Source: Acidobacteriota bacterium
GTDB lineage: Bacteria > Acidobacteriota > Terriglobia > Bryobacterales > Bryobacteraceae
Assembly (NCBI GenBank): GCA_026394015.1
Contig: JAPKZA010000497.1
Span: 1-63,112, forward strand
Direction of reading: 5' to 3'
Length of the DNA: 63,112 bases
Positions 8,259 through 16,343 of the stretch are shown in pieces; the first letter of the stretch is position 1, and every line of letters begins with the position of its first letter. The position numbers and the translations under genes are program-made. The notes under the pieces are model-generated. The model was not told the DNA's origin and made no database searches. It worked only from the letters and a program-made list of their open reading frames with translations.

Positions 8259-8992
8259 TCCAGCATCTCCGCCGGTGCCGTCTCGAGCACCCCTTTCACG
8301 AGCGCCCGCTGCTCCGCGCTAAGCGTCCCTAGCGCCTGCTGATACGTATGCAGCCGAAACAGCACACACCCCGACTCCGTCAGCGCCGTCAACGTCTGCC
8401 GCTCCACCCGCAGAAAGCACCGCTCCCCCGCATTCTCCGCCGTCACCTCCGCGCACCGCTCTCGCAGCCACGCGCTCCACCGCGAACTCAAATCCAAACG
8501 GTCCGTCGGCTTCACGCTCCAGTTCAACCGACCCACCGGCCGCCCCGGCTTCAACCGTTCCAGCAGGTTCCGCGTCGGCTGCCCTAACTTCTCCGCGTAC
8601 CCCGGCACCGGCGCATGAATGTCCAGCAATGGCCTCCCCAACTTCTCGTCCAGGCACCATCCGTTCGCAAAATAAAGGTGGCCCGCAATCAGCTCCTGCC
8701 CCCCGTCGGCCCGCAGAATCAGCAAGTCCTCCGCCACCGTCCGCCCCATCTCCGCCAGCGTTTCTCCCTCCAACCTAAGCACCTGTCCAACCTCTTGCTG
8801 CGCCTGCTCCGAACCCGGCAACGCTTGGTCGTAGTATCCCGGCATCTCCCGCAAAAGCTCCGCTTTAACCGCCAACTCCGCGTCCGTATCCCCATCCCGC
8901 TCAATCACGGACTCTCCAGCTCCCAGGGGCGTCAGACCCATCTTCAACGAGTACTGCGGGACCAGGAAAGGAAAATAGAGAATCGGGACCAT
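8195..8992 (-). CDS. DUF3445 protein, heme-dependent oxidative N-demethylase-like
   Basis: A 265-residue protein with the DUF3445 signature throughout: FPFLVPQYSLKMGLTPL at the start, LPGSEQAQQEV near 58, the central LYFANGWCLDEKLGRPLLDIHAPVPGY block, RPVGRLNWSV near 150, LRVERQTLTALTESGCVLF near 195 and PAEMLDYKGI near the end. Members include the alpha subunit of a heme-dependent oxidative N-demethylase that removes methyl groups from small amines. No partner reductase or ferredoxin gene is adjacent, so the substrate and electron donor are unknown. Confidence 0.87.
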   Translation of the reverse strand: MVPILYFPFLVPQYSLKMGLTPLGAGESVIERDGDTDAELAVKAELLREMPGYYDQALPGSEQAQQEVGQVLRLEGETLAEMGRTVAEDLLILRADGGQELIAGHLYFANGWCLDEKLGRPLLDIHAPVPGYAEKLGQPTRNLLERLKPGRPVGRLNWSVKPTDRLDLSSRWSAWLRERCAEVTAENAGERCFLRVERQTLTALTESGCVLFRLHTYQQALGTLSAEQRALVKGVLETAPAEMLDYKGISSFLGSALRWLRESSQ

Positions 8993-9034
8993 AAGCGAAG
9001 CGTCCTATGATGGTAGACTACCTTTTTACCCCTT

Positions 9035-10563
9035 ATGCGCGTCCATTTGGTAAATCCGAGTGATATGGCTTTCGGCACGGCCGTCATCACCCCCCGCTGG
9101 CTTTACGTCCTCGCTGCCGCGACGCCCGAAGAGTTCGGAGACCCCATCATTTGGGACGAAACCCTCGAACACCTGGATCCTTCCAAAATAGAACCCGGCG
9201 ACGTCGTCGGTATCGGTGTCCACACCGGTAACGCCCTCCGTGGGTATGAAGTCGGCCGCCTCGCTCGCGAACGCGGAGCGTGGGTCGTCTATGGGGGTAT
9301 CCACTCCACCCTTTACCCCGAAGAGATCTTGGAACTCGGCTCCGCCCACGTCGCTGTCAAAGGCGATGGCGACCAGATCTGGGCCAAGGCCATCCGTGAC
9401 TGCGTGAAGGGCTCGCCCGAACGCATCTACGACGGCGGCAAAGTTTCCGCCGAACACTTTATGCCCGCCCGTTGGGACCTGCTCCCGAAAGACGCGTATA
9501 TGTGGGCCTCCGTGCAGACCGTTCGCGGCTGCCCCAAGCACTGCTCCTTCTGCTCCGTTTGGCGCACCGATGGCCAGAAGCCCCGCCAGCGCACCTCCGA
9601 CGTCATTCTGGATGAGATCGTCCAACTCCGCCGCCTCGGCTTCCGCTTCATCGCCTTGGCCGACGACAACTTCTACCCCGTCAGCTTCACCGACATCAAG
9701 CTCGCCGAACGCCAAGGCAACGCCGAGAAGGTCGCCAACTATCTCGCCATCCGCGAAGAGCGCTTTGAGCTGATGGCCCGCTTGGCCGAACTGCCCGGCG
9801 ACATGAACTTCTTCACCCAAATCACCATGGAGGCCGCTGAGGATATCCCCTTCCTCGCCGCCATGAAGAAGGCCCGCATCCGCGGCGCGCTCGTCGGCGT
9901 CGAAGCCGTCACCCCGGAAGGCCTAAAAGAAGTCTATAAGGACTTCAACTACGCCGGTGAGGAACTCGTCGAACGGCTCAAAGCCTTCCGCGAAAACGGC
10001 GTCCACGTCCTCGGCTCGTTCATCTTTGGCCCTGCTTCGGTTCAAGGTCCGTGTGTGAACCTTTTGAAAAAAGTCCTGCCTTTGATCAGGTTGCCACTTC
10101 CTCGATTCGAACGGACTTCGAAAAGTGGGAGAAAGCGCAGGGCCCCAACCCGCCCATGGTCGAAGGTATTCCCATCACTCGCTATTGGCTCATCCCGGCC
10201 CACAAACGGCCGAAGATGTTCATGCCCCATCCCACCATGAGCTCGGACGAACTCCGCGAACGCACCCAAGGTGTCTGGGACGAATTCTATAGCTTCAAGG
10301 CCATTTGGCAGCGCGCTGCGTGTACCCCTAACCTCCGCGCCCGGCTGGTCTTCTTTCTCATCTCGAAGCTCTATCGCCAAATGTACGCCTCCACCGGCAT
10401 CGCTACCGATAGCGCCCGCCGGAGCAAGGCCAACAACTGGGCTCGCTGGCTGATGATTCCTCTCCGGATGCTCTTCAAAGCCAAGCCTATGCCCGAACTG
10501 CAAATCCCTGGCCGCCGACCGAAGCCCCAGCTTTCGGCAGATCCTCTGCGGGTGATTTCGTAA
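9035..10563 (+). pseudogene. B12-binding radical SAM protein, frameshifted
   Basis: Residues 1-130 of the first frame (from ATG 9035) form a B12-binding-like domain (GDVVGIGVHTGNALRGYE, GGIHSTLYPEE). The radical SAM motif CPKHCSFC with VRGCP before it lies near residue 165, and the barrel continues to GVHVLGSFIFG near 330 (base 10030). There the family consensus jumps to another frame, which carries EPFEKSPAFDQVA and then DFEKWEKAQGPNPPM and a normal C-terminal tail to 10563. A one-base change near 10030-10040, plus loss of about a dozen residues before DFEKWE, fits best. It is a decayed gene, an assembly error or two polypeptides. Substrate is unknown. Confidence 0.78.
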
Positions 10564-10570
10564 TCTAAGA

Positions 10571-12019
10571 GTGACCCTGCCCGACCTGTTCGATCTCTCT
10601 TTCGTCGGCCGCCGCCTCGAACCAGCGCTCGAATGGGACCGGCTCTACACCTTCGGCGAGATGGATGACCGTGCCTCCCGCATGGCTCATCTTCTCGCCG
10701 ATCGTGGTCTCTCTTTCGGAGACCGCCTCTGCGTCTTCCTCCCCAACTGCCTCGAGTTCATCGATCTCTACCTCGCCGCCACCCGCCTCGGCATCCTCTT
10801 CGTCCCCGTCAACGTCCTTTACCGCGACCGCGAAATCCGACACATCCTCGCTGACGCCGAACCCACTGCCCTCATCACTTCCCAGGATCTCCTCCAGCAC
10901 GTACCACTCGATGCGCCCGTCGTCCTCCTCGAAGACCTCCGCCGCAGCGTCGACTCCTACCCCGCCACCCGCCGCGTCGCCGTCACCGACGGCGAAACGC
11001 CCGCCGCCATCGTCTACACCTCCGGCACCACTGGGGCCTCCAAGGGCGCCGTCCTCACCCACAATAATTTCCTCGCCAACGCCCTCAATGTCGTCACCGG
11101 CTGGCAGATCACCGCCGCCGACCGTCTGCTGCTCACCCTGCCTCTCTTCCACGTCCACGGCCTCGGCAACGGCATCCACGCCTGGCTCGTCAGCGGCTGC
11201 CTTCTCCGCCTTGCCGAACGCTTCGCCCACGATCAAGCCGCCGCCTGGATGCAAGACTTCGCCCCTACCGTCTTCTTCGGCGTCCCCACCATGTACGTCC
11301 GGATGCTCGAATGGCCCGCCGCCGTGGCCCAGCCCATCGGCCAACGCATGCGCCTCTTCGTCTCTGGTTCGGCCCCGCTTCCCGCCCAGGTTCTCGAAGA
11401 CTTCCAAGCCCTTTACGGCCACACCATCCTGGAACGCTACGGCATGAGCGAAACGCTCATGAACCTCTCGAACCCCCTCTACGGCGAACGTCGTCCCGGT
11501 TCGGTCGGCCTACCGTTCCCCGGCGTCATCGTCGAAAACCGCACTCCCGACGGCACCATCGCCGCCGACGGCGAGATCGGCGAACTCTTCCTCCGCGGCC
11601 CCAATCTCTTTGCCGGCTACTGGCGCAAGCCGCATCTGTTCACTGCCGGGAGCTGGTTCCAGACCGGAGATATCGCCGTCCGCTCCGCCGATGGCTACTA
11701 CACCCTCCAAGGCCGGCGCAGCGATCTCATCATCTCCGGCGGCTTCAATATCTACCCCCGCGAGATCGAAGAGTTCCTCGCCGAACAGCCTGGGGTCGAG
11801 GAGGTCGCCGTCACCGGCTTCCCCGATACCCGTCGCGGCGAAGTCCCCGTCGCTTATGTCGTTGGATCGTTCGACCCCGCCGCGCTAGCCGAAGCCTGCC
11901 GCGCCAATCTCGCCTCGTTCAAGATTCCCCGCGGCTTCGTCCCGGTCGAAAAGCTCCCGCGCACCGCTCTCGGAAAGGTCCAAAAGCACCTCCTCCCCAA
12001 GTGGGAACCCACGGCGTGA
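10571..12019 (+). CDS. matB: Malonyl-CoA synthetase-like acyl-CoA ligase
   Basis: A 482-residue ANL-superfamily enzyme starting at GTG 10571, seven bases after the previous stop. Core motifs: P-loop YTSGTTGASKGAVLTH near 152, the A5 motif ERYGMSET near 290, GERRPGSVGLPFPGV, the hinge TGDIAVRSADGYYTLQGR near 370 and SGGFNIYPREIEE near 395, with the catalytic lysine in TALGKVQKHLL near the C-terminus. The LSNP...RRPGSVG segment is typical of MatB/ACSF3 (methyl)malonyl-CoA synthetases. The coupled carrier downstream supports a dicarboxylate substrate. Confidence 0.82.
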   Translation: MTLPDLFDLSFVGRRLEPALEWDRLYTFGEMDDRASRMAHLLADRGLSFGDRLCVFLPNCLEFIDLYLAATRLGILFVPVNVLYRDREIRHILADAEPTALITSQDLLQHVPLDAPVVLLEDLRRSVDSYPATRRVAVTDGETPAAIVYTSGTTGASKGAVLTHNNFLANALNVVTGWQITAADRLLLTLPLFHVHGLGNGIHAWLVSGCLLRLAERFAHDQAAAWMQDFAPTVFFGVPTMYVRMLEWPAAVAQPIGQRMRLFVSGSAPLPAQVLEDFQALYGHTILERYGMSETLMNLSNPLYGERRPGSVGLPFPGVIVENRTPDGTIAADGEIGELFLRGPNLFAGYWRKPHLFTAGSWFQTGDIAVRSADGYYTLQGRRSDLIISGGFNIYPREIEEFLAEQPGVEEVAVTGFPDTRRGEVPVAYVVGSFDPAALAEACRANLASFKIPRGFVPVEKLPRTALGKVQKHLLPKWEPTA

Positions 12020-13131
12020 TCGCCGCCGGCCAACTGCTGCTGACCCTCACCGGCGTTAGCCTGCTGTTCGCCTGTCTCCAGTCCAATGGTGCCATGGAGG
12101 CCGCCGCCCAGCGCGTCCTTGGCCTTTCGCGCGGGCGCGTCGCCCTCCTCCCTCTGGTCTTCTTCGTCCTGGCCGCACTCCTCGCCATGGTCGGCCCCGG
12201 TGCCATCCTCAGCGTGGCGCTGCTGGCGCCCATGGCCATGCGCACCGGCGTCCCCGTTGGCATCTCTCCCTTCCTCATCGCCCTCATGATCGGCAACGGC
12301 GCCAACGCCGGCAACCTCTCGCCCTTCTCCTCGATCGGTGTCATCGTCAACGGACTCATGACCCGCTCCGGCCTCGGCGGACATCCCTTGCGCGTCTGGT
12401 TCTTCCACGCCGCCGCCCATCTCGCCGTGGCCCTCGGCGCCTATCTATTCTTCGGCGGTCTCCGCCTCTCCTGGCGCACGGCCGGAAGTGCTCACCAGAG
12501 TATCCCGCCCTTCACCCGTCCCCAGTCGATCTCGCTTGCCGCCTTGCTCCTCTGGATGGCCGTCGTCATCCTCTTCCGCTGGCCGCTCGGCTGGACTGCC
12601 CTCGGCTTCGGCATTTGCCTCTTGCTGGCCTCCATGGCCCCCTGGCGTCTCGCGTTGGCAAAGATGCCGTGGAAGGTCATCGCCATGGTCGTCACCATCA
12701 GCTCGGCCGTCGGCCTCATCGAGCAAGCGGGCGGTCTCCAGTGGTTCCAAGCCGCTGTCGGCAAGTACGCGACCCCTGCGACGGTTCATCCCGTCCTGGC
12801 GTTCCTTACCGGCATCATCTCGGCTTACTCCAGCACGTCCTCGGTCGTCCTCCCCGCGTTCCTGCCGATGGTGCCAGGCATCGCCGCCCGCCTGCCGGGT
12901 ACCGACGCCCTCGCCCTCGCCATCTCCATCAACATCGGCTCCGCCATGGTCGATGTCTCGCCACTGTCGACGATTGGCGCTCTCTGCATTGCCGCCGCCC
13001 CCGAAGTCTCCAATAAACCCCAACTCTTCACCCGTCTCATGATCTGGGGCTTCGCCATGGCCTTCGTCGCCGCCGGAATCTGCTACCTCGCCGCCCCCTG
13101 GTTCCCACCTACTTTTTTGGCGAAGCCCTAA
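12016..13131 (+). CDS. matC: MatC-like dicarboxylate carrier, short N-terminus
   Basis: A 371-residue integral membrane protein with about ten hydrophobic segments, resembling MatC/SLC13-type malonate and dicarboxylate carriers. Recognisable parts are LIALMIGNGANAGNLSPFSSIGVIVN near 90 and its pseudo-symmetric partner SAYSSTSSVVLPAFLPM near 275. GTG 12016 overlaps the matB stop as GTGA. The protein begins at about the second helix of usual MatC proteins, so roughly 50-60 residues seem to be missing; the frame is open upstream but only as a shadow of matB. Together with matB it suggests import and activation of malonate or methylmalonate. Confidence 0.78.
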   Translation: MIAAGQLLLTLTGVSLLFACLQSNGAMEAAAQRVLGLSRGRVALLPLVFFVLAALLAMVGPGAILSVALLAPMAMRTGVPVGISPFLIALMIGNGANAGNLSPFSSIGVIVNGLMTRSGLGGHPLRVWFFHAAAHLAVALGAYLFFGGLRLSWRTAGSAHQSIPPFTRPQSISLAALLLWMAVVILFRWPLGWTALGFGICLLLASMAPWRLALAKMPWKVIAMVVTISSAVGLIEQAGGLQWFQAAVGKYATPATVHPVLAFLTGIISAYSSTSSVVLPAFLPMVPGIAARLPGTDALALAISINIGSAMVDVSPLSTIGALCIAAAPEVSNKPQLFTRLMIWGFAMAFVAAGICYLAAPWFPPTFLAKP

Positions 13132-13164
13132 ACTTCCCCGCCATCTCCCGCCGATAGAAGCTTG

Positions 13165-15201
13165 ATGGCAAGTGCTGTACTGTCTCTTGCGGCCCCCGCT
13201 CAAATTGTGGTCGCCGCTCCGAAAACACCCTGGCGGGAAGCGATCGCCATTTTCTTCGGGTCGTTCCTCCTCTTTCAGATTCAGCCCATCATCGCCAAAC
13301 AGGTGCTCCCCTGGTTCGGTGGCTCCGCCGCGGTCTGGACCACCTGCCTGCTCTTTTTTCAATCCGTCCTCTTCCTCGGCTACGTCTACGCCCACCTTCT
13401 ACTCACCAAATTGCCCCCCCGCGGCCAGTTCGCTCTTCACGCCGTCCTCCTGCTCGCCAGCCTGGCCACCCTCCCCGCGATCCCCCATGTCGTCTGGAAG
13501 CCGCTCGGCACCGAGGACCCTATCCTCCGCATCCTCGGCCTCCTGGCGACTACCGTCGGTCTGCCCTATTTCCTCCTCTCCGCCACCAGCCCTCTGATTC
13601 AAGGCTGGATCTCCCGCCGACCCGGCACCGCCCTCCCCTATCGCTTCTACGCTCTGTCGAATCTTGCTTCGTTGGCCGCCCTCCTGGCCTATCCTGTTCT
13701 CGTCGAACCCTTTCTTTCGGCCCAGCAGCAAGCGCGCATCTGGTCGGTCCTGTTCGCCCTTTTCGTCCCCCTCTGCCTCCTGTGCGCCCGCCCCGGCGTC
13801 GGTCCAGCCTCTCCCCCCCCCCGGCTTCCGGCCACTGCCATTCCCTTGGCCACGCGCCTCCAATGGCTAACTCTTGCCGCCCTCCCTTCGGTCCTCTCGC
13901 TCGCGGTCACCAACCACCTCAGCCAGAACGTCGCCCCCATCCCCTTTCTCTGGATCCTGCCGCTCAGCGTCTATCTCCTCAGCCTCATCCTGTGCTTTGA
14001 TAGCGATGGCTGGTACCGCCGCGCCATCGTCCTGCCGACTTTCGGCCTCCTCCTGGCCGTCTCCGGCTGGGTCCTGCTCCATGAAACCCCGGATTGGAGC
14101 GTCAAGTTCGTCATCCCCGTCTTCACCGCCCTCCTGTTCGCCGCCTGCATGTTCTTCCACGGCGAACTGGCGTTCCGCAAGCCCGCCGCCCACAGCCTCA
14201 CGAGTTATTACTTGATGATGTCCCTCGGCGGAGCCCTCGGCGCCGTCACCGTTGCTCTGGGTGCTCCGATACTCCTCAATGGCAACTACGAGATGCACGT
14301 CGCCCTGGCCGCCTGCGCCCTGTTCACCCTGCTCTTTCACTACCGCCGGCACTGGTCCACTGACCTCGCCTGGACCGCCGTCGCCGTCGCCACCGTCACT
14401 TGTTGCTGGGGCAGCGTGCGCAACATGCAGAACAGCGCCATGCTCAGTACCCGCGATTTCTACGGCGCTCTCCGCATCGTTGAAGAGCCAGCCACCCGCA
14501 TCATGGTCCACGGTACCGTCTCCCACGGTACCCAATTCCGCGATCCCCGTCGTCAACTCGACGTCACCACTTATTACGCCCCCGGCTCCGGCGTCGAACG
14601 TGCCATCCACGCGCTCGCCCGACCCCGGCAGCGCGTCGGCGTCATCGGCCTCGGCGTCGGAACCCTCGCCGCCTACGCTCGGCCCGGTGACGAATATCGC
14701 TTTTACGAACTCAACCCCGCCGTCGCCGACCAGGCCAGGCACTACTTCACCTATCTCGCCAACCCCGCGGCCTCCGTCCATCTTGGCGATGGCCGTCTCA
14801 CCCTGGAACGCGAGGCCCCCAATCACTTTGACGTTCTCGTCGTCGACGCCTTCTCGGGAGACTCCATCCCGGTCCACCTGCTCTCCCGCCAAGCGGTGCG
14901 GGTATATCTCCGCCATCTTCGTCCCGACGGTGTCCTCGCCTTCCACGTCTCCAATAGCGCTCTTAATCTTGTTCCCGTGGCCGACCGCCTGGCTCAAGAC
15001 GCGGGTCTAGCCGCTCTCCACATCCACGCCGACACCGACGCCGCTTCCGGTCGCTCGGAATCAGACTGGGTCCTTGCCGCCCCCGCCAGCGTGTTGGCGG
15101 CCCATCCCTCGCTCACCGCGGCCGGTCGTTCTCCCGTCGTTCCTCCGGGCTTCCCCGTCTGGACTGACGAATTATCCAACTTGTTCGCCGTCCTCAAGTA
15201 A
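13165..15201 (+). CDS. Fused membrane domain / spermidine synthase-like protein
   Basis: A 678-residue protein. The N-terminal 400 residues hold about ten membrane helices (IFFGSFLLFQIQPIIAKQVLPWFGGS is the usual opening of this family). The C-terminal 230 residues form a Rossmann methyltransferase-like domain related to spermidine synthase: VGVIGLGVGTLAAYA near 492, YELNPAVADQA near 515, DGRLTLE near 545, and FDVLVVDAFSGDSIPVHLL near 560. Catalytic function of these fusions is unproven. It ends nine bases before the left att repeat of the integrated element. ATG 13165 is chosen over TTG 13162. Confidence 0.85.
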   Translation: MASAVLSLAAPAQIVVAAPKTPWREAIAIFFGSFLLFQIQPIIAKQVLPWFGGSAAVWTTCLLFFQSVLFLGYVYAHLLLTKLPPRGQFALHAVLLLASLATLPAIPHVVWKPLGTEDPILRILGLLATTVGLPYFLLSATSPLIQGWISRRPGTALPYRFYALSNLASLAALLAYPVLVEPFLSAQQQARIWSVLFALFVPLCLLCARPGVGPASPPPRLPATAIPLATRLQWLTLAALPSVLSLAVTNHLSQNVAPIPFLWILPLSVYLLSLILCFDSDGWYRRAIVLPTFGLLLAVSGWVLLHETPDWSVKFVIPVFTALLFAACMFFHGELAFRKPAAHSLTSYYLMMSLGGALGAVTVALGAPILLNGNYEMHVALAACALFTLLFHYRRHWSTDLAWTAVAVATVTCCWGSVRNMQNSAMLSTRDFYGALRIVEEPATRIMVHGTVSHGTQFRDPRRQLDVTTYYAPGSGVERAIHALARPRQRVGVIGLGVGTLAAYARPGDEYRFYELNPAVADQARHYFTYLANPAASVHLGDGRLTLEREAPNHFDVLVVDAFSGDSIPVHLLSRQAVRVYLRHLRPDGVLAFHVSNSALNLVPVADRLAQDAGLAALHIHADTDAASGRSESDWVLAAPASVLAAHPSLTAAGRSPVVPPGFPVWTDELSNLFAVLK

Positions 15202-15210
15202 CTTGGGTCC

Positions 15211-15291
15211 AGAAATCCGTAATCCATTGATTGCGGATGAGTTAAGTGGTGCGCCCGGAAGGATTCGAACCTCCGGCCTTTTGGTTCGTAG
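15211..15291. repeat. Left attachment repeat (attL) with tRNA-Arg 3' fragment
   Basis: Matches 24847-24927 at 78 of 81 positions; the only differences lie at 15238-15241. Bases 15247-15291 are the 3' 45 nt of tRNA-Arg (minus strand, including CCA) and end within the anticodon loop, after which the sequence diverges. This is the displaced 3' end left by integration. Confidence 0.9.
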
Positions 15292-15689
15292 GCATTGGCG
15301 ACAGCATTCCACCTGCGGATCACTGAAGTTCATCCGTCTAATACTATCAATGTTTTGTTCAGCGTAGGAGGAGCAATCCCTCTTGGTGAACCGTAGGCGC
15401 ACCCCATGATCCGCACCGAGTCGGTACGAAATCCGGTACGGTCCCGAACTGCGACGGATGGCCTGATCACAATTGTCTGCGTCTTGTCAAGGGCGAATGA
15501 AAATAATTATCGTGTTTTCCGTTGATTCGGAAAAATCCGTGATACGATCAGAGTAGATCGGTGGCGGCCATGGGTGAGCGCATCGGTTCGGTGGCGGTCG
15601 CGGTGGACACGCCTCAACGTCGGATTGGCGTATTCCAATCCCTGAGTACCTGCCGATGGCGAGCGGCGGAGCCATGCATGGAGGTGTGA
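15292..15689. other. Left end of the element, no gene seen
   Basis: About 400 bases between the left attachment repeat and the first element gene. No convincing coding region is visible. It holds an AT-rich patch and a palindromic operator-like site (15515-15534), described separately, and a Shine-Dalgarno GGAGG at 15680-15684 for the following gene. Confidence 0.6.
15515..15549 (+). promoter_or_regulatory. Palindromic operator overlapping a possible promoter
   Basis: TTTTCCG (15515-15521) and CGGAAAA (15528-15534) form a perfect inverted repeat with a 6-base spacer. TTGATT (15522-15527) inside it could serve as a -35 box with TACGAT (15544-15549) as a -10 box, spacing 16. A repressor bound to the palindrome would block this rightward promoter of the element. 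Confidence 0.4.
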
Positions 15690-16100
15690 TTGAGGGTTGA
15701 TATCGTCGACGAAGGGCGCTTCGTCAAAGCTGTCACGGAGTTAGAGGCAATTGATTTGGTGTCCGAGGGATTCGCGGAACGGCACCCGAAAAACAAGCGG
15801 AAGTTGGTTCTCGTAGACCGCGTAGTCGAGGCCGTCGAGAACCAGCAACCGACCACGGCGGGCTCTAGTCGAGCCACGTACAAGGTAGGGCCGACCTGGA
15901 TGATGAAACGAGCCACCCCTTCAGGCGGCTTCGTGCGCTGGCGAGATGATGCTGCTATGAGCGATCCAGACGACGGATCCAGGCGCGATGAATGGTCGAA
16001 GAACGGTGAGCGGATGACGAACCGCAGTTCACCAAGCCAAAGGCGAATTCGGCAAGCTATCCAGTTCTTGTCCGACAGAGAAACCCGGATCGCCGCATGA
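15690..16100 (+). CDS. Hypothetical protein, first gene of the element
   Basis: A 136-residue open frame starting at TTG 15690, five bases after GGAGG (15680-15684). The first half is charged and helix-forming (FVKAVTELEAIDLVSEGFAE, LVDRVVEAVENQ); the second half is rich in Ser/Arg and less protein-like. I recognise no domain. An overlapping minus-strand frame (15614-15916) is a poorer candidate. It may be translated only in part, or be an element regulator near the left end. Confidence 0.42.
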   Translation: MRVDIVDEGRFVKAVTELEAIDLVSEGFAERHPKNKRKLVLVDRVVEAVENQQPTTAGSSRATYKVGPTWMMKRATPSGGFVRWRDDAAMSDPDDGSRRDEWSKNGERMTNRSSPSQRRIRQAIQFLSDRETRIAA

Positions 16101-16147
16101 TTCGGCAGTCCGCAGCGCGCGGCGGGACAGCCGCAGGAGGGTAATGA

Positions 16148-16336
16148 ATGAGTGACGACATTTTGAATCAGGTCGAGGTCGCGCAGATGCTTAAGGTGAG
16201 CACAATGACGGTGCGCCGGTGGCGCTACGCTCGCACTGGCCCCGCGTTCTTCAAGCTGGGAAAGCTGGTTCGGTACCGCAGGGCGGCCGTGGTGAATTGG
16301 GTGGACTCCGGCGCTCCCGTCGCGAGCCTTAATTGA
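16148..16336 (+). CDS. Small HTH (MerR/excisionase-type) DNA-binding protein
   Basis: A 62-residue protein with a winged-helix HTH_17-type fold: LNQVEVAQMLKVSTMTVRRWR (helix-turn-helix), then GPAFFKLGKLVRYRRAAVVNWV (wing and last helix). Proteins of this shape act as excisionases or small regulators in integrative elements. GGAGGG at about 16137-16142 lies before ATG 16148. The next gene starts eight bases after the stop, so this regulator and the sigma-like factor are probably cotranscribed. Confidence 0.85.
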   Translation: MSDDILNQVEVAQMLKVSTMTVRRWRYARTGPAFFKLGKLVRYRRAAVVNWVDSGAPVASLN

Positions 16337-16343
16337 GTGAAGG

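Noticed and set aside
11311-13131. 606-residue plus-strand open frame that includes matC
   Set aside because: The first 235 codons lie inside matB in another frame and are Arg/Pro-rich; the carrier starts at GTG 12016.
13867-14997. 376-residue minus-strand open frame
   Set aside because: Antisense to the spermidine-synthase-like gene; acidic low-complexity sequence typical of shadows in GC-rich DNA.
15211-15291. A second complete tRNA-Arg at the left boundary
   Set aside because: Only the 3' 45 bases match; beyond the anticodon loop the sequence cannot form the anticodon stem, D-arm or acceptor stem.
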